Notes: a model not told the origin generated them from the sequence alone. DNA of 64,000 bases from an uncultured Eubacteriales bacterium (GCA_902373515.1 CABKML010000003.1:19358-83357), one strand, 5' to 3'. Positions 11,173 to 20,671 are shown, counted from the first letter of the stretch. Made by a program: numbers and translations.

Positions 11173-12807
11173 TTAAACCTGCTGATTATTCTTAGGAATA
11201 CCGGTATCCGCACGCAAACTGTTGCTGATACTTTGAGCACTATCTTTTATCTCCGTGGTCGTATTAGCTAAACGCAAGCTGATTTCCGCCAGGCTCTCGT
11301 CAAATTCATTCAAGGTGTTCTTAACACCGGCTGACAGCTGATAAGAGAACTGATTGACGGAACGATTAAGACTTTCATTCAAACCGGCCAGGCTGTCGTT
11401 AATTTGAGCACTTTGGCGACTTAAAGTATCGGCATTATGCGCCATTTCCTGAGACAACTGATGCAAATCCGACAACAGACGGTTGTTAGAATCTTCCAGG
11501 CTCTGAACATTATTGCGCGTATTATTATTTTCATTAACCAAAGCCGACAGCAGATTATTCATTTCGGTCGAGAAGACCTGCAGTTCACTGCTTAAATTAT
11601 TCAATCGATCGGCAAGTTGGTTCTGCTCACCGTTATAAATGTTTTCAAAATTACTTGTCGTCGCTGCAATGCTTTTGATAGCTTCACTATTGGCCTGCAT
11701 ATCATCTTGCCATTGCTGTCTGACTTCGGCTAATTGTTGCAAAGCCAGCTGCGTATTTTGTTGCAATTCCAGCTGATCGGCTTTAGCCTGGGCTAAATTA
11801 TCCAAAGCAATATCAACTTGACTTGATCCTGCCTGCAGGCTTTGAGTCAATTTATCCATTTCCGTGTAAAAGCCTTGTAGACGCTCCGTCAAATTGCGAC
11901 TGACTGCTGCCGTAAAATTATCTGCCAGCTCAGCCATACCTTTACTTTGTTTATCAGCCAGATTCTCCGCCAAGTCTACCAGCGCATCGGAAGCTTTTTT
12001 ATAAGCCGGCGCGATCTCATTCAGCATAACTTCTCTGATATTGGCACTTATTTCTTCCGCCAGTTCTTTATGGCTCAATTTATCTACGCTCTCAGCCAGA
12101 TAAGCTACCGATTCGTTCATTTCCCGATCATAGCGCACGAAAGAGTCCACCAGAACAGCTGTACCGGCCAATTCTTCAAATACCGGAATCCGCCGCATGG
12201 TTACTTCTACAAGATAATTAATAGCCTGCTGCAACTTGTAGCGATTACGCTGAACTGTAATTGCCAGCAGCAAAGCCATGAACGCGCCCAACAGCAAAGG
12301 CAAGCTGCTGACGCTCAGGACAACGGAACTTTGTTCGCTGCTGATAAAAGAGAAACCGGAAAGCCAGAAAATTGCCGACAACAGGGAGGATACCGCAATA
12401 ATTTGCAACGGAATTTCATAAGTAAATAAAGTATACTGTTTAGCCGTTAACAAGTTATCGAAGTTATAAACATTACTCGGTTTCGTAATCCACTTACCGT
12501 GATACAATCTCTCGGAATCATCTTCCAGTTGTTTGGTAGCACTGTCCAACAAATCAAAACCTTGTTGGGTCACAATCTGACTCAACAATTTCAAATTGGC
12601 AATATCGCATGACTTAATTTCCGTCACATTATGGGCTACCGCTCGCAAACTGCCGTGTAGGGAGCTGTAAGTCCGACGCATTTTGGCCAAGTAATGTAAC
12701 GCCAAGGTCACAATCATCAACACCACCAGCAATACAAAAAAGCTGAAACTCAAAACCGGCAAATTACTGCTGCCGGCAATATAAAACGGTAACAAAGCTG
12801 CTGCCAT
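11173..12807 (-). CDS. Membrane protein with ExbB/MotA-like topology and long coiled-coil tail
   Basis: A 544-residue protein. One membrane helix near residues 18-38, a cytoplasmic loop of about 85 residues, a helix pair near 125-180, then about 360 residues of heptad-rich Gln/Asn/Leu/Ser coiled coil ending near DTGIPKNN. This one-loop-two topology followed by a cytoplasmic tail resembles MotA/TolQ/ExbB proteins and the tailed ZorA subunit. The Gly-rich proton-channel signature of those families was not recognised and no MotB/ExbD-like partner is adjacent, so membership is unproven. The ATG at 12807 is chosen over one nine codons upstream because of a perfect AGGAGG at 12814-12819. Confidence 0.8.
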   Translation of the reverse strand: MAAALLPFYIAGSSNLPVLSFSFFVLLVVLMIVTLALHYLAKMRRTYSSLHGSLRAVAHNVTEIKSCDIANLKLLSQIVTQQGFDLLDSATKQLEDDSERLYHGKWITKPSNVYNFDNLLTAKQYTLFTYEIPLQIIAVSSLLSAIFWLSGFSFISSEQSSVVLSVSSLPLLLGAFMALLLAITVQRNRYKLQQAINYLVEVTMRRIPVFEELAGTAVLVDSFVRYDREMNESVAYLAESVDKLSHKELAEEISANIREVMLNEIAPAYKKASDALVDLAENLADKQSKGMAELADNFTAAVSRNLTERLQGFYTEMDKLTQSLQAGSSQVDIALDNLAQAKADQLELQQNTQLALQQLAEVRQQWQDDMQANSEAIKSIAATTSNFENIYNGEQNQLADRLNNLSSELQVFSTEMNNLLSALVNENNNTRNNVQSLEDSNNRLLSDLHQLSQEMAHNADTLSRQSAQINDSLAGLNESLNRSVNQFSYQLSAGVKNTLNEFDESLAEISLRLANTTTEIKDSAQSISNSLRADTGIPKNNQQV

Positions 12808-12929
12808 ATTATTCCTCCTAGAAAGTGTTGCCATGAATAGGCTCTGAACCTTAATTATAAATTAATCGGGCAAATTTTTCATAAGAATAAATTTCTTTTT
12901 GACTTCTTTTTAAAAACATTGTTGACATC

Positions 12930-13682
12930 TTAGACGATATTTTCTTCGCTCAGATTCTTCTCCGCCTGTTCTTGCGCCAAAGCCTTAATTTCACTGAAAG
13001 TTTCCGCCTCGAAAATACTTGTGCTCTTGGAGGAATTGGGAAGAAAACTGATGATATTTTCACTTATCCGGTCTAAATAATTTTTAATCGCCTGTTCGAT
13101 TAAATCGCGCTTTCTGGTCCGCATCGCCTTAACTATAAGACAACGATCTTTTATCGTATCCAGACATTGCGGCATGCTTTTACGAAAATATAAAATTTTA
13201 AAGCCTTCCAAGTAACCGAATATAATATTCTGCAAAGATGCCAATCTGCTCATCCCGGAAAAGAAGGAAATTTTGGTATTAAAATCACGCGCTACCGCAT
13301 GCAGTTTCACCGTATCGGCCTTTTCTTCCAAAACCCTGATTGCCTCTTCATTCATACGTTCAAGTTCCAGAAAATCTTCTTCCTGCATATTCAATGAAGC
13401 CTGATAGGCGGCAAGCGTGTCAAAAACCAGCCTGATAGCATAAATTTCCGTTATGTCCTGCCGACAGACAATATTGGAATAATAACCGACATTCCGGTTA
13501 TAACCGAGCAGACCTTCTTTGTGTAAAGCTTTTAAGGCATTATGTACGGGCGTACGTGAAACAAAGAGAGTTTTAGCTAAAAGATTTTCATTAATTTTTT
13601 CGCCCAAAGGATAGACGCCGTCCAAAACGTCTTTTTTAATCGCTTTATATATTCGTGTCGATAACAAATCCTTAGTGCCCAT
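12930..13682 (-). CDS. GntR-family transcriptional regulator (FCD type), copy 1
   Basis: A 250-residue regulator. The N-terminal winged helix contains YPLGEKINENLLAKTLFVSR followed by TPVHNALKALHKEGL, the GntR signature. The C-terminal all-helical region (about residues 75-220) matches the FCD effector-binding fold, though the usual metal-binding Asp/His set is not obvious by eye. It is a tandem paralogue of the next upstream gene, with near-identical DNA-recognition segments (LFVSRTPV, KEGLLGYNRNVGYY against NEGLLGYNKYVGYF). A near-perfect palindrome in its leader (13709-13727) is a candidate operator. Effector unknown. Confidence 0.88.
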   Translation of the reverse strand: MGTKDLLSTRIYKAIKKDVLDGVYPLGEKINENLLAKTLFVSRTPVHNALKALHKEGLLGYNRNVGYYSNIVCRQDITEIYAIRLVFDTLAAYQASLNMQEEDFLELERMNEEAIRVLEEKADTVKLHAVARDFNTKISFFSGMSRLASLQNIIFGYLEGFKILYFRKSMPQCLDTIKDRCLIVKAMRTRKRDLIEQAIKNYLDRISENIISFLPNSSKSTSIFEAETFSEIKALAQEQAEKNLSEENIV

Positions 13683-13708
13683 AAATTAACCTTATAGCTT
13701 TCATACTA

Positions 13709-13727
13709 TTCAATCCGACGGATTCAA
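13709..13727. promoter_or_regulatory. Candidate operator palindrome upstream of GntR copy 1
   Basis: TTCAATCCGACGGATTCAA is a 19-bp palindrome centred on one base, with a single mismatched pair; the inner 13 bp are perfect. It lies 27 bp before the start of the regulator and is the kind of site an autoregulating GntR dimer would use. No binding data. Confidence 0.45.
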
Positions 13728-13819
13728 ACTGAACTGTCAGCAATACAATTAAGATAAATTTAGCACATAAATAGCTTATATTTCTGTAAAATTTGCTAAC
13801 AAACTGTAAATTGCTCCTT

Positions 13820-14485
13820 TTAATTCTCATTTTTTGAAAATTGTTGCAACAGATAGTCACGATAATCCAGCCAACGCTGCTCGACAATACGATAAATCGC
13901 CGCATGATCAAGCTGCCGCATCGCCGCCAGCAAATTATCATTATATTGCCAAAAAGCTCTGTCATTACGTTCCATATTATTAATAAACCAAGCTTTATAG
14001 TCATGTAAATAATTACTGAGCAGCTCCTGAAAACGGGGTAAACGCTGCATGCCGGCAGACTGCTGAATAATAGCGCAAAATTCCTCATTCAGGCAGTAAA
14101 GACAATTATAGTCGCCTTCGTGTTCCGAAATCGCCCGAATTTCCGCATTAATTTCCTGCAATTTCTGCCAATTGCCCTCACTCATGTTGCAAGCGGCCCG
14201 ATAGCACTGCAAGGCTTCCAAAGCTATTCTGATAGCGAAAACTTCGATTATGTCCTCTCTTTTATTACCGACGACAAAATAACCGACATATTTATTATAG
14301 CCGAGCAGGCCCTCATTATATGCCCGTTGCAAAGCCTGCCGGACGGGAGTACGGGAAACGAACAAAGTATCGGCAACCTTCTGCTCGTTAATCTGCTTAT
14401 CAGGTTTCCAGGTACCGTTGCTTATATTGGATCTGATGTACTTATAAATACTGTCCGACAACAGTTTTCGTTTGTCAAATTTCAT
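13820..14485 (-). CDS. GntR-family transcriptional regulator (FCD type), copy 2
   Basis: A 221-residue regulator of the same subfamily as its downstream neighbour: winged helix with QKVADTLFVSRTPVRQALQR, then an FCD-like helical domain. About 137 bp separate the two genes, and conservation is highest in the recognition helix and wing, which suggests a recent tandem duplication whose copies may recognise related sites. It starts 118 bp downstream of the nifJ stop on the same strand, but an inverted repeat over its own -10 element suggests separate, autoregulated transcription. Effector and targets are unknown; FCD regulators often sense organic acids. Confidence 0.88.
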   Translation of the reverse strand: MKFDKRKLLSDSIYKYIRSNISNGTWKPDKQINEQKVADTLFVSRTPVRQALQRAYNEGLLGYNKYVGYFVVGNKREDIIEVFAIRIALEALQCYRAACNMSEGNWQKLQEINAEIRAISEHEGDYNCLYCLNEEFCAIIQQSAGMQRLPRFQELLSNYLHDYKAWFINNMERNDRAFWQYNDNLLAAMRQLDHAAIYRIVEQRWLDYRDYLLQQFSKNEN

Positions 14486-14520
14486 AATTTCCGCTGTTAT
14501 TCATTATTTTTTGTTAGAGA

Positions 14521-14553
14521 TACTTCTATTGGTATTATAAATGATTGGAAGTA
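14521..14553 (-). promoter_or_regulatory. -10 element inside a TACTTC/GAAGTA inverted repeat, upstream of GntR copy 2
   Basis: The arms TACTTC (14521-14526) and GAAGTA (14548-14553) are symmetric about a minus-strand -10 TATAAT (14534-14539). No good -35 was found. The geometry suits a repressor covering the promoter, possibly the regulator itself. Confidence 0.4.
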
Positions 14554-14603
14554 CAATAAATTTGTAGCGGCGGTAAAAATGCATTTCGAGCGATTAATGT
14601 TTT

Positions 14604-17600
14604 TTAGAGCGATTTTTCTGCTTCCTTTTGCCAGAAATCCGCCGGTACGGTTTCATATTCTTTACTTTTACGCAAATAAGAAAGATAGCGTCTTTGGGCA
14701 TCGTGTTCCGCCCGGGCGATGAAGGCATCCACTTCGGCCGGCTGATATTTCTGCAACAGAGAACTGTAGCGTCCCTCCTGCATCAAAAACTCCTTAAATC
14801 CGCCCTTGGGCTGCTTGGAATCCAATTGGAACGGATTTTTACCGTTATGTTCGCGGGTCGGGTCATAGCGATAAAGATGCCAATATCCGGATTCCACCGC
14901 CATTTTCTCTATTTGTTGGGCATAGCGCAAACCGCCTTTGATTTGATGTTCAATACAGGGCGAATAAGCAATAACGAGTGACGGTCCGTTGTACTTTTCC
15001 GCTTCGACCAAAGCTTTCAGCGTTTGTGCCTGATTAGCCCCCATAGCAATTTGCGCAACATACACATAGCCGTAATTCATGGCCATCATGCCTAAATCTT
15101 TCTTGGCAATAGCTTTACCGCCGGCGGCAAATTGTGCAATTGCAGCTGTCGGCGTCGCTTTGGAAGCCTGACCGCCGGTGTTGGAATAAACTTCCGTATC
15201 CAAAACCAGAATATTAACATTTTCGCCGGTAGAAATAACATGATCCAAACCGCCGTAGCCGATATCATATGCCCAACCGTCGCCGCCGATAATCCAATTG
15301 GAACGCTTGCTGAAATAATCTTTGTACTCCAACAGGCGGGCTATAATATTTTGCACTTCCGGCAGCGGCAACAGTTTCTGCCAACGCTCCAGCAAAGCCT
15401 GCAAAGCTGCCGCCCGTTCAAGTGTTCCCTCCGTCTCTGCCAGATTTTCCTGCCACTCTTTAATTATGTTGCAATCTTCAGCTTCTACCTGCAAATTCTC
15501 AGCCTGTACGAGGTCAAGCAGTTGATTCAGCAAATTATTAATTCTTTGCTGTAACTGTTTAGCCGCCAAATACAAACCGAAGCCGTTCTCGGCATTATCT
15601 TCAAACAAAGAATTCGTCCAAGCCGGGCCGCGACCGCAACTGTCCTTACAATAAGATTGACTGGGAACAGCACCGCCGTAAATAGAAGAGCAGCCGGTAG
15701 CATTGGAAATAATCATTTTATCTCCGAAAAGTTGAGTCAATAACTTTATGTAAGGGGTTTCGCCGCAGCCGGCACAAGCTCCCGAGAACTCGAAATAAGG
15801 TTGGTTGAATTGTGAACCTTTAACAACAGTGGCCTTCATCGGATTGGGTTTACGCGGTAACTTAATAAGATAATCCCACTGTCCGGCCGCCTCCGGCATG
15901 TTCGTCAAATCTTCCATCACCAAAGCTTTTTTCGGTGCCGGGCAAGTTTCTACACAGGCAGCACAACCGGTGCAATCAAGCGGTGAAACCTGAATACGAT
16001 AGCGATAGTTATTATAAGGTCTGGTTCCGGCAACTGTTTTAAGATCGCCCTTTCCCGCCGCTTCCTCTTCCGTTAAGAGAAAAGGACGAATAACGGCATG
16101 CGGGCAAACAAGGGAACATTGGTTGCACTGAATACAATTTTCCGCGATCCATCTTGGAGCCTGTAAAGACACTTCTCTTTTTTCGAATTTAGTTGTACCT
16201 TGAGGAAAATTGCCCCATTTATAAGGCATAAAAGCGGAAACAGGCAAGTAATCGCCCTTCTGCCGATTCATCATTTCCGCAACATCGTTCATGAATTTCG
16301 CTTCATCGCTGTCACCGTAAAGATCCCAAGCCCGACTGCCCAGATTATTGGTAACGCCGTCCAAAGGGCAATTAGCCCAGGAAGCAGGGACATCCACAAG
16401 CTCGGCTGCTTCCAAGCCGGCTTTAACGGCACGCAAATTCATCTGCACAATCTCTTCGCCCTTCATCTTATAAAAAGAAGCGACATATTCCTGCAAATAT
16501 GCAGCCGCCTGCTCCAAAGGCAGCACCTTCGCTACAGCAAAAAAAGCTGCCTGCAAAACTGTATTCGTCCTTTTGCCCAAACCTACTTCTTTGGCCAATT
16601 TATAGGCGTCAATTAAATAAAATTTAATATTTTTCTCAGCAATCTTACGTTTATATGCCGCCGGCAGAAAGCGCTCCAGGTCAGCTGCCGTCCAAATAGA
16701 ATTTAAAAGGAAACTGCCGCCGGGTTTCAAATCATCCAGCATATCGTACTTAAAAACATATGATTGTTGCGAGCAGGAAACGAAATCGGCGCTGTTAACC
16801 AAATAAGGCTGATTAATTGCCTGCCGGCCGAAACGCAAATCGGAAATAGTCAGACCGCCTGATTTCTTGGAATCGTAGGAAAAATAAGCCTGCACGGCCA
16901 AATCTATCTGATCACCGATAATTTTAATTGTATTCTTGTTCGCTCCGACCGTACCGTCTGAACCCATACCCCAAAAACGGCAGGAAACCGTGCCCTTTTC
17001 AGTTGTGTCGATATGTTGCGAACGGGGAAGTGAAAGATGCGTTACGTCGTCATTGATAGCCAGGGTAAATTCCGGCTTGCACTCCGGGCTTTGCATATTC
17101 CGATAAAGAGCGAAAATATCATCCGGCGTTGTATCTTTGGAAGCTAAACCGTAACGGCCGCCGATAATTTTCGGTGCCTTCGCCTCACCGCTGAATGCCG
17201 CCATAACATCCAGTTTCAAAGGTTCATTGTTCGCTCCCGGTTCTTTGGTGCGATCCAAAACGGCCAAGCAGCGACAACTTGCAGGCACAGCTGCTCTTAA
17301 TTTGGCATGGACAAACGGCCGATACAAGTGAACTTGCACCAGACCCAAATCGTCAGACCCGTTTTTTTGCAAATAATTTATAGTATCTTTGATTGTCTCG
17401 CAAATTGAGCCCATGGCAACAATAACATACTTGGCATCCGCCGCTCCGTAATAATTGAACAGTTGGTAATTTTTCCCCGTCAAAGCGTTAATTGTCCGCA
17501 TTTCCTTCTCTACAGTCTGCGGCAAAGCGGCATAAACGGAATTGCAGGCTTCTCGGGCCTGAAAAAATATATCGCCGTTCTGATTGGAGCCGTAAAGCCA

Positions 17601-18242
17601 CGGATTGTTGGGCGACAATGAGCGGGCCCGAAATTGCCTGAGCGCCTCCCTATCGACCAATCCCGGCAAAATATCGTCCGGCAGAATCGCAATTTTCTGA
17701 ATTTCATGCGAAGTACGAAAGCCGTCAAAAAAGTGCATAAAAGGCATTGATTGTTTAATTGCCGCCAAATGGGTAACTAAAGCCAAATCATAAGCTTCCT
17801 GTACGGAAGCTGAACAAATTTGCGCAAAACCGGTAGTTCTCGCCGCCATTACATCCGAATGGTCGCCGAAAATAGACAAAGCGTGTGTAGCAATTGTTCT
17901 GGCCGCCACATGCATAACAACGGGCAACATCTCACCGGCAATTTTGAACATATCCGGCAGCATCAAAAGTAAGCCTTGAGAGGCGGTAAAAGTGGTAGCC
18001 AACGTCCCGCCGGAGGCAGCGCCATGTAAAACACCGCTTGCGCCTCCTTCAGATTGCATCTCAATCACGTTCACTGTCTGGTGAAAAATATTCAGTTTGT
18101 TCTGTTTCGACCACTTATCAACGTAATCGGCCATCGGGGAAGAAGGCGTTATCGGATAAATGCCGGCAATCTCCGTAAAAGGATAAGCGGCCAATGCCGT
18201 CGCCTGATTACCGTCTACAGTTACGAACTTCTTATTTTCCAT
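14604..18242 (-). CDS. nifJ: Pyruvate:ferredoxin (flavodoxin) oxidoreductase
   Basis: A single-chain PFOR of 1212 residues that oxidises pyruvate to acetyl-CoA and CO2 and reduces ferredoxin or flavodoxin. The N-terminal domain has YPITPSSPMAD and IEMQSEGGASG. Two 4Fe-4S motifs lie near the middle (CIQCNQCSLVCP and CTGCAACVETCP), the proximal cluster cysteines are in CAGCGETPY and TGCSSIYGG, and the TPP-binding GDGWAYDIGYGG lies in the last third. The ATG at 18242 is chosen over a GTG two codons upstream because GAGGTGGAG overlaps that GTG. It has its own strong promoter and a terminator-like hairpin in the leader, so expression is probably attenuated. It supplies acetyl-CoA for fermentation. 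Confidence 0.97.
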   Translation of the reverse strand: MENKKFVTVDGNQATALAAYPFTEIAGIYPITPSSPMADYVDKWSKQNKLNIFHQTVNVIEMQSEGGASGVLHGAASGGTLATTFTASQGLLLMLPDMFKIAGEMLPVVMHVAARTIATHALSIFGDHSDVMAARTTGFAQICSASVQEAYDLALVTHLAAIKQSMPFMHFFDGFRTSHEIQKIAILPDDILPGLVDREALRQFRARSLSPNNPWLYGSNQNGDIFFQAREACNSVYAALPQTVEKEMRTINALTGKNYQLFNYYGAADAKYVIVAMGSICETIKDTINYLQKNGSDDLGLVQVHLYRPFVHAKLRAAVPASCRCLAVLDRTKEPGANNEPLKLDVMAAFSGEAKAPKIIGGRYGLASKDTTPDDIFALYRNMQSPECKPEFTLAINDDVTHLSLPRSQHIDTTEKGTVSCRFWGMGSDGTVGANKNTIKIIGDQIDLAVQAYFSYDSKKSGGLTISDLRFGRQAINQPYLVNSADFVSCSQQSYVFKYDMLDDLKPGGSFLLNSIWTAADLERFLPAAYKRKIAEKNIKFYLIDAYKLAKEVGLGKRTNTVLQAAFFAVAKVLPLEQAAAYLQEYVASFYKMKGEEIVQMNLRAVKAGLEAAELVDVPASWANCPLDGVTNNLGSRAWDLYGDSDEAKFMNDVAEMMNRQKGDYLPVSAFMPYKWGNFPQGTTKFEKREVSLQAPRWIAENCIQCNQCSLVCPHAVIRPFLLTEEEAAGKGDLKTVAGTRPYNNYRYRIQVSPLDCTGCAACVETCPAPKKALVMEDLTNMPEAAGQWDYLIKLPRKPNPMKATVVKGSQFNQPYFEFSGACAGCGETPYIKLLTQLFGDKMIISNATGCSSIYGGAVPSQSYCKDSCGRGPAWTNSLFEDNAENGFGLYLAAKQLQQRINNLLNQLLDLVQAENLQVEAEDCNIIKEWQENLAETEGTLERAAALQALLERWQKLLPLPEVQNIIARLLEYKDYFSKRSNWIIGGDGWAYDIGYGGLDHVISTGENVNILVLDTEVYSNTGGQASKATPTAAIAQFAAGGKAIAKKDLGMMAMNYGYVYVAQIAMGANQAQTLKALVEAEKYNGPSLVIAYSPCIEHQIKGGLRYAQQIEKMAVESGYWHLYRYDPTREHNGKNPFQLDSKQPKGGFKEFLMQEGRYSSLLQKYQPAEVDAFIARAEHDAQRRYLSYLRKSKEYETVPADFWQKEAEKSL

Positions 18243-18259
18243 CTCCACCTCAATAAAAA

Positions 18260-18303
18260 AGAACCGACAACGACCAATAAACTTAGGTCAAGTCGGCTCT
18301 TTT
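18260..18303 (-). terminator. Terminator hairpin in the nifJ leader (probable attenuator)
   Basis: On the minus strand the arms AGAGCCGAC...GACC and GGTC...GTCGGTTCT form a strong stem followed by six T, which end only a few bases before the GAGGTGG ribosome binding site of nifJ. No promoter can fit between the T run and the ATG, so transcripts reaching nifJ must read through. The plus strand also has a T run after the same stem. Confidence 0.7.
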
Positions 18304-18387
18304 TTAAGAACAAAACTCTATACTAATATCTTCGATTTACAACTATTCAATTAAGTTGATACGCTGTTTACCACAACTTGGACTATT

Positions 18388-18416
18388 ATTATAGTCTTTT
18401 ATACGAACTTAGTCAA
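18388..18416 (-). promoter_or_regulatory. Strong sigma-A promoter of nifJ
   Basis: On the minus strand, TTGACT (18411-18416), a 17-bp spacer and TATAAT (18388-18393): 11 of 12 consensus positions at ideal spacing. It implies a leader of about 140 nt before nifJ. Confidence 0.85.
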
Positions 18417-18474
18417 AAATTATGTCAAGCGCCGGATCGCCGATTATTATAAATCGCCACATCTACCGCTCCGG

Positions 18475-18508
18475 CAAAAAACAGGCGGAAGATCTACATC
18501 TCCCGCCC
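18475..18508 (-). terminator. Terminator after pgk-tpi
   Basis: On the minus strand the arms GGCGGGAGAT and GATCTTCCGCC form a stem followed by TGTTTTTT, shortly after the fused glycolytic gene and before the nifJ promoter. Confidence 0.8.
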
Positions 18509-18533
18509 GCTTATCGCTTATTCGGACAATCAA

Positions 18534-20486
18534 TTACTTGGCACTCTTGGCAATTACAGCGAAATCGGCAGCTTTCAAAGAAGCACCGCCGACCAGACCG
18601 CCGTCAATATCTTTTTGACCGAACAGTCCGGCTGCATTAGCGGCATTAACGGAACCGCCGTACAAAATCCGCAAGCTGTCAGCTGTCTCACGGCTATACA
18701 ACTTGGCAACTTCGTCCCGAATGAAAGCGCAAACTTCCTCCGCCTGTGCATCGGTTGCTGTCTTACCCGTACCGATAGCCCAAATAGGTTCATAGGCGAC
18801 AGTAAGGAAATGCAAATCAGACTCGGGTACACCGGCCAAAGCGGCTTTAATCTGGTGACCAATCTTAGTAAATGTTTGTTGAGCTTCCCGTTCCGCTAAA
18901 GTTTCACCGCAGCAGAGAATGGGTCTTAAGCCCCAATGACGGCAAGCTTTAATTTTTTGATTAACAGTTTCATCTGTCTCGGCAAAATATTCTCTCCGCT
19001 CGCTATGGCCTAAAATAACGTACTTGACACCCATCCGTGCCAACCACTCCGGGCTGACTTCACCGGTGTAAGCTCCCTTATCGGCAAAATGACAATTCTG
19101 AGCGGCAATTCTGATATCAGTTCCGGCTACAGTATCCAAAGCCTTGGCCAAAGCTGTGAAAGGAACGCCCAGAACTACTTCGCTGTTTTCTTCACCTTTT
19201 AATTCGGCTTGCAGGTCTGTAATCAATTTTTCCGCCTGTTTCGGCACGCCCTGATTCATCTTCCAGTTACCGGCAGCCATAATTGTGCGCGGATTCTTAT
19301 CATCCAGGCAGGCTACACCCGGTAAAGTCTTACCTTCGAGGAATTCCAGTGAGGCGCCGCCGCCTGTAGAAATATGTGTAACTTTGTCGGCAAAGCCCAA
19401 TTGTTCAATAGCTGCAGCCGAATCGCCGCCACCGATAATAGAAACGGCACCTGAATCTGCCACGGCCTTGGCTACTGCTTTGGTACCGACAGCAAATTTG
19501 GCAAACTCAAAGACGCCCATCGGTCCGTTCCAGACAACAGTCTTGGCATCCTTAACTGCATCGCAGAATTGTTTAATTGTCTCCGGTCCGATATCCAAGC
19601 CTTCCATATCATCAGGAATGTTCATCGTATCGACAACCTCAGATTCCGTATCGGCAGTAAAATCATGACCGGCCATCGTATCTACCGGTAAGAGCAGCTT
19701 CACGCCCTTGGCCTCGGCCGCCTGCAAAATTTCTTTAGCTAATTCCACCTTATCTTCTTCCAGCAAAGACTTACCGACTTTACCGCCGCGAGCAACAGCA
19801 AAAGTATAAGCCATACCGCCGCCGATAATTAAAGTATCAACTTTTTGAATTAAGTTTTGGATAACACCGATTTTATCGGAAACTTTAGCACCACCTAAGA
19901 TTGCTACAAACGGGCGTTTCGGATTTTGTAAAGCCTGGCCCATTACTTCCAATTCTTTTTGAATCAATAAACCGGAAACGGCCGGTAAATAATTGGCAAC
20001 GCCGGCAGTAGAAGCATGTGCACGGTGGGCACTGCCGAAAGCATCATTAACATAAACATCTGCCAAACTTGCAAGTTCACGCGCGAAAGCCGGGTCATTC
20101 TTTTTCTCTTTCGGATCGAAACGGATATTTTCCAACAAAAGAATTTGTCCTGCTTTTAAGTCAGCTGCTTTGGCCTTGGCATCCTCACCCAGAGTATCTT
20201 TGGCCATAATAACTTTTTGACCCAATAATTCACTTAAACGTTCGGCAACCGGAGCCAAGCTGAATTTAGGATCAACTCCCTTCGGACGGCCTAAGTGCGA
20301 AGTCAAAATCAATGCTGCGCCGTTAGCCAGCAAAGTTTTAATTGTCGGCAAAGCTGCTTTAATACGTTTATCATCGGTAATTTCACCGGTTTTCTTGTCC
20401 TGCGGTACGTTAAAATCCACGCGTACCAGAACTTTTTTGCCTTTTACACAAATATCGGCAATATTCTTCTTCTGCATTCCAGCCAT
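18534..20486 (-). CDS. pgk-tpi: Phosphoglycerate kinase / triosephosphate isomerase fusion
   Basis: One uninterrupted 650-residue frame carries two glycolytic enzymes. Residues 1 to about 400 are phosphoglycerate kinase: VRVDFNVP (21-28), SHLGRPKG (63-70), [10 protein letters not shown] (196-205) and the nucleotide-binding GGGDSAAA (352-359). Residues about 402-650 are a full-length triosephosphate isomerase: NWKMN with Lys409, GHSERR with His494, and [11 protein letters not shown] with Glu566 as catalytic base. The join is only a few residues ([17 protein letters not shown]). All catalytic residues of both halves are present. The ATG has AAAGGAG seven bases upstream. A comparable fusion is known from Thermotoga. 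It is followed by a terminator. Confidence 0.97.
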   Translation of the reverse strand: MAGMQKKNIADICVKGKKVLVRVDFNVPQDKKTGEITDDKRIKAALPTIKTLLANGAALILTSHLGRPKGVDPKFSLAPVAERLSELLGQKVIMAKDTLGEDAKAKAADLKAGQILLLENIRFDPKEKKNDPAFARELASLADVYVNDAFGSAHRAHASTAGVANYLPAVSGLLIQKELEVMGQALQNPKRPFVAILGGAKVSDKIGVIQNLIQKVDTLIIGGGMAYTFAVARGGKVGKSLLEEDKVELAKEILQAAEAKGVKLLLPVDTMAGHDFTADTESEVVDTMNIPDDMEGLDIGPETIKQFCDAVKDAKTVVWNGPMGVFEFAKFAVGTKAVAKAVADSGAVSIIGGGDSAAAIEQLGFADKVTHISTGGGASLEFLEGKTLPGVACLDDKNPRTIMAAGNWKMNQGVPKQAEKLITDLQAELKGEENSEVVLGVPFTALAKALDTVAGTDIRIAAQNCHFADKGAYTGEVSPEWLARMGVKYVILGHSERREYFAETDETVNQKIKACRHWGLRPILCCGETLAEREAQQTFTKIGHQIKAALAGVPESDLHFLTVAYEPIWAIGTGKTATDAQAEEVCAFIRDEVAKLYSRETADSLRILYGGSVNAANAAGLFGQKDIDGGLVGGASLKAADFAVIAKSAK

Positions 20487-20641
20487 AAATAAACTCCTTT
20501 GATTAATCCGTCGAAGGACGGATAAACTTTCTCTGCTAATATTTTATAACCTTTTATCATTCAGTTCCAGTCTTTTCAGCAAATATCTCCGAACTGTGCA
20601 AATGTCTAATTTTTCTTAGAAGATTGCACAAATAGATATTT

Positions 20642-20671
20642 TTGACTATTATGTTGTTAATTCTTTATATA
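20642..20671 (+). promoter_or_regulatory. Probable promoter of the 20.7-kb membrane-protein gene
   Basis: TTGACT (20642-20647), an 18-bp spacer and TATATA (20666-20671) lie directly before the AGGTGG ribosome binding site. The -10 is so close to the start that the leader would be very short. Confidence 0.5.

Noticed and set aside
11173..12807. Firm call of a Zorya (ZorA) anti-phage system
   Set aside because: Topology is suggestive, but ZorB (OmpA-like), ZorC and ZorD helicase partners are not adjacent and the channel motif was not seen; kept only as a hypothesis.
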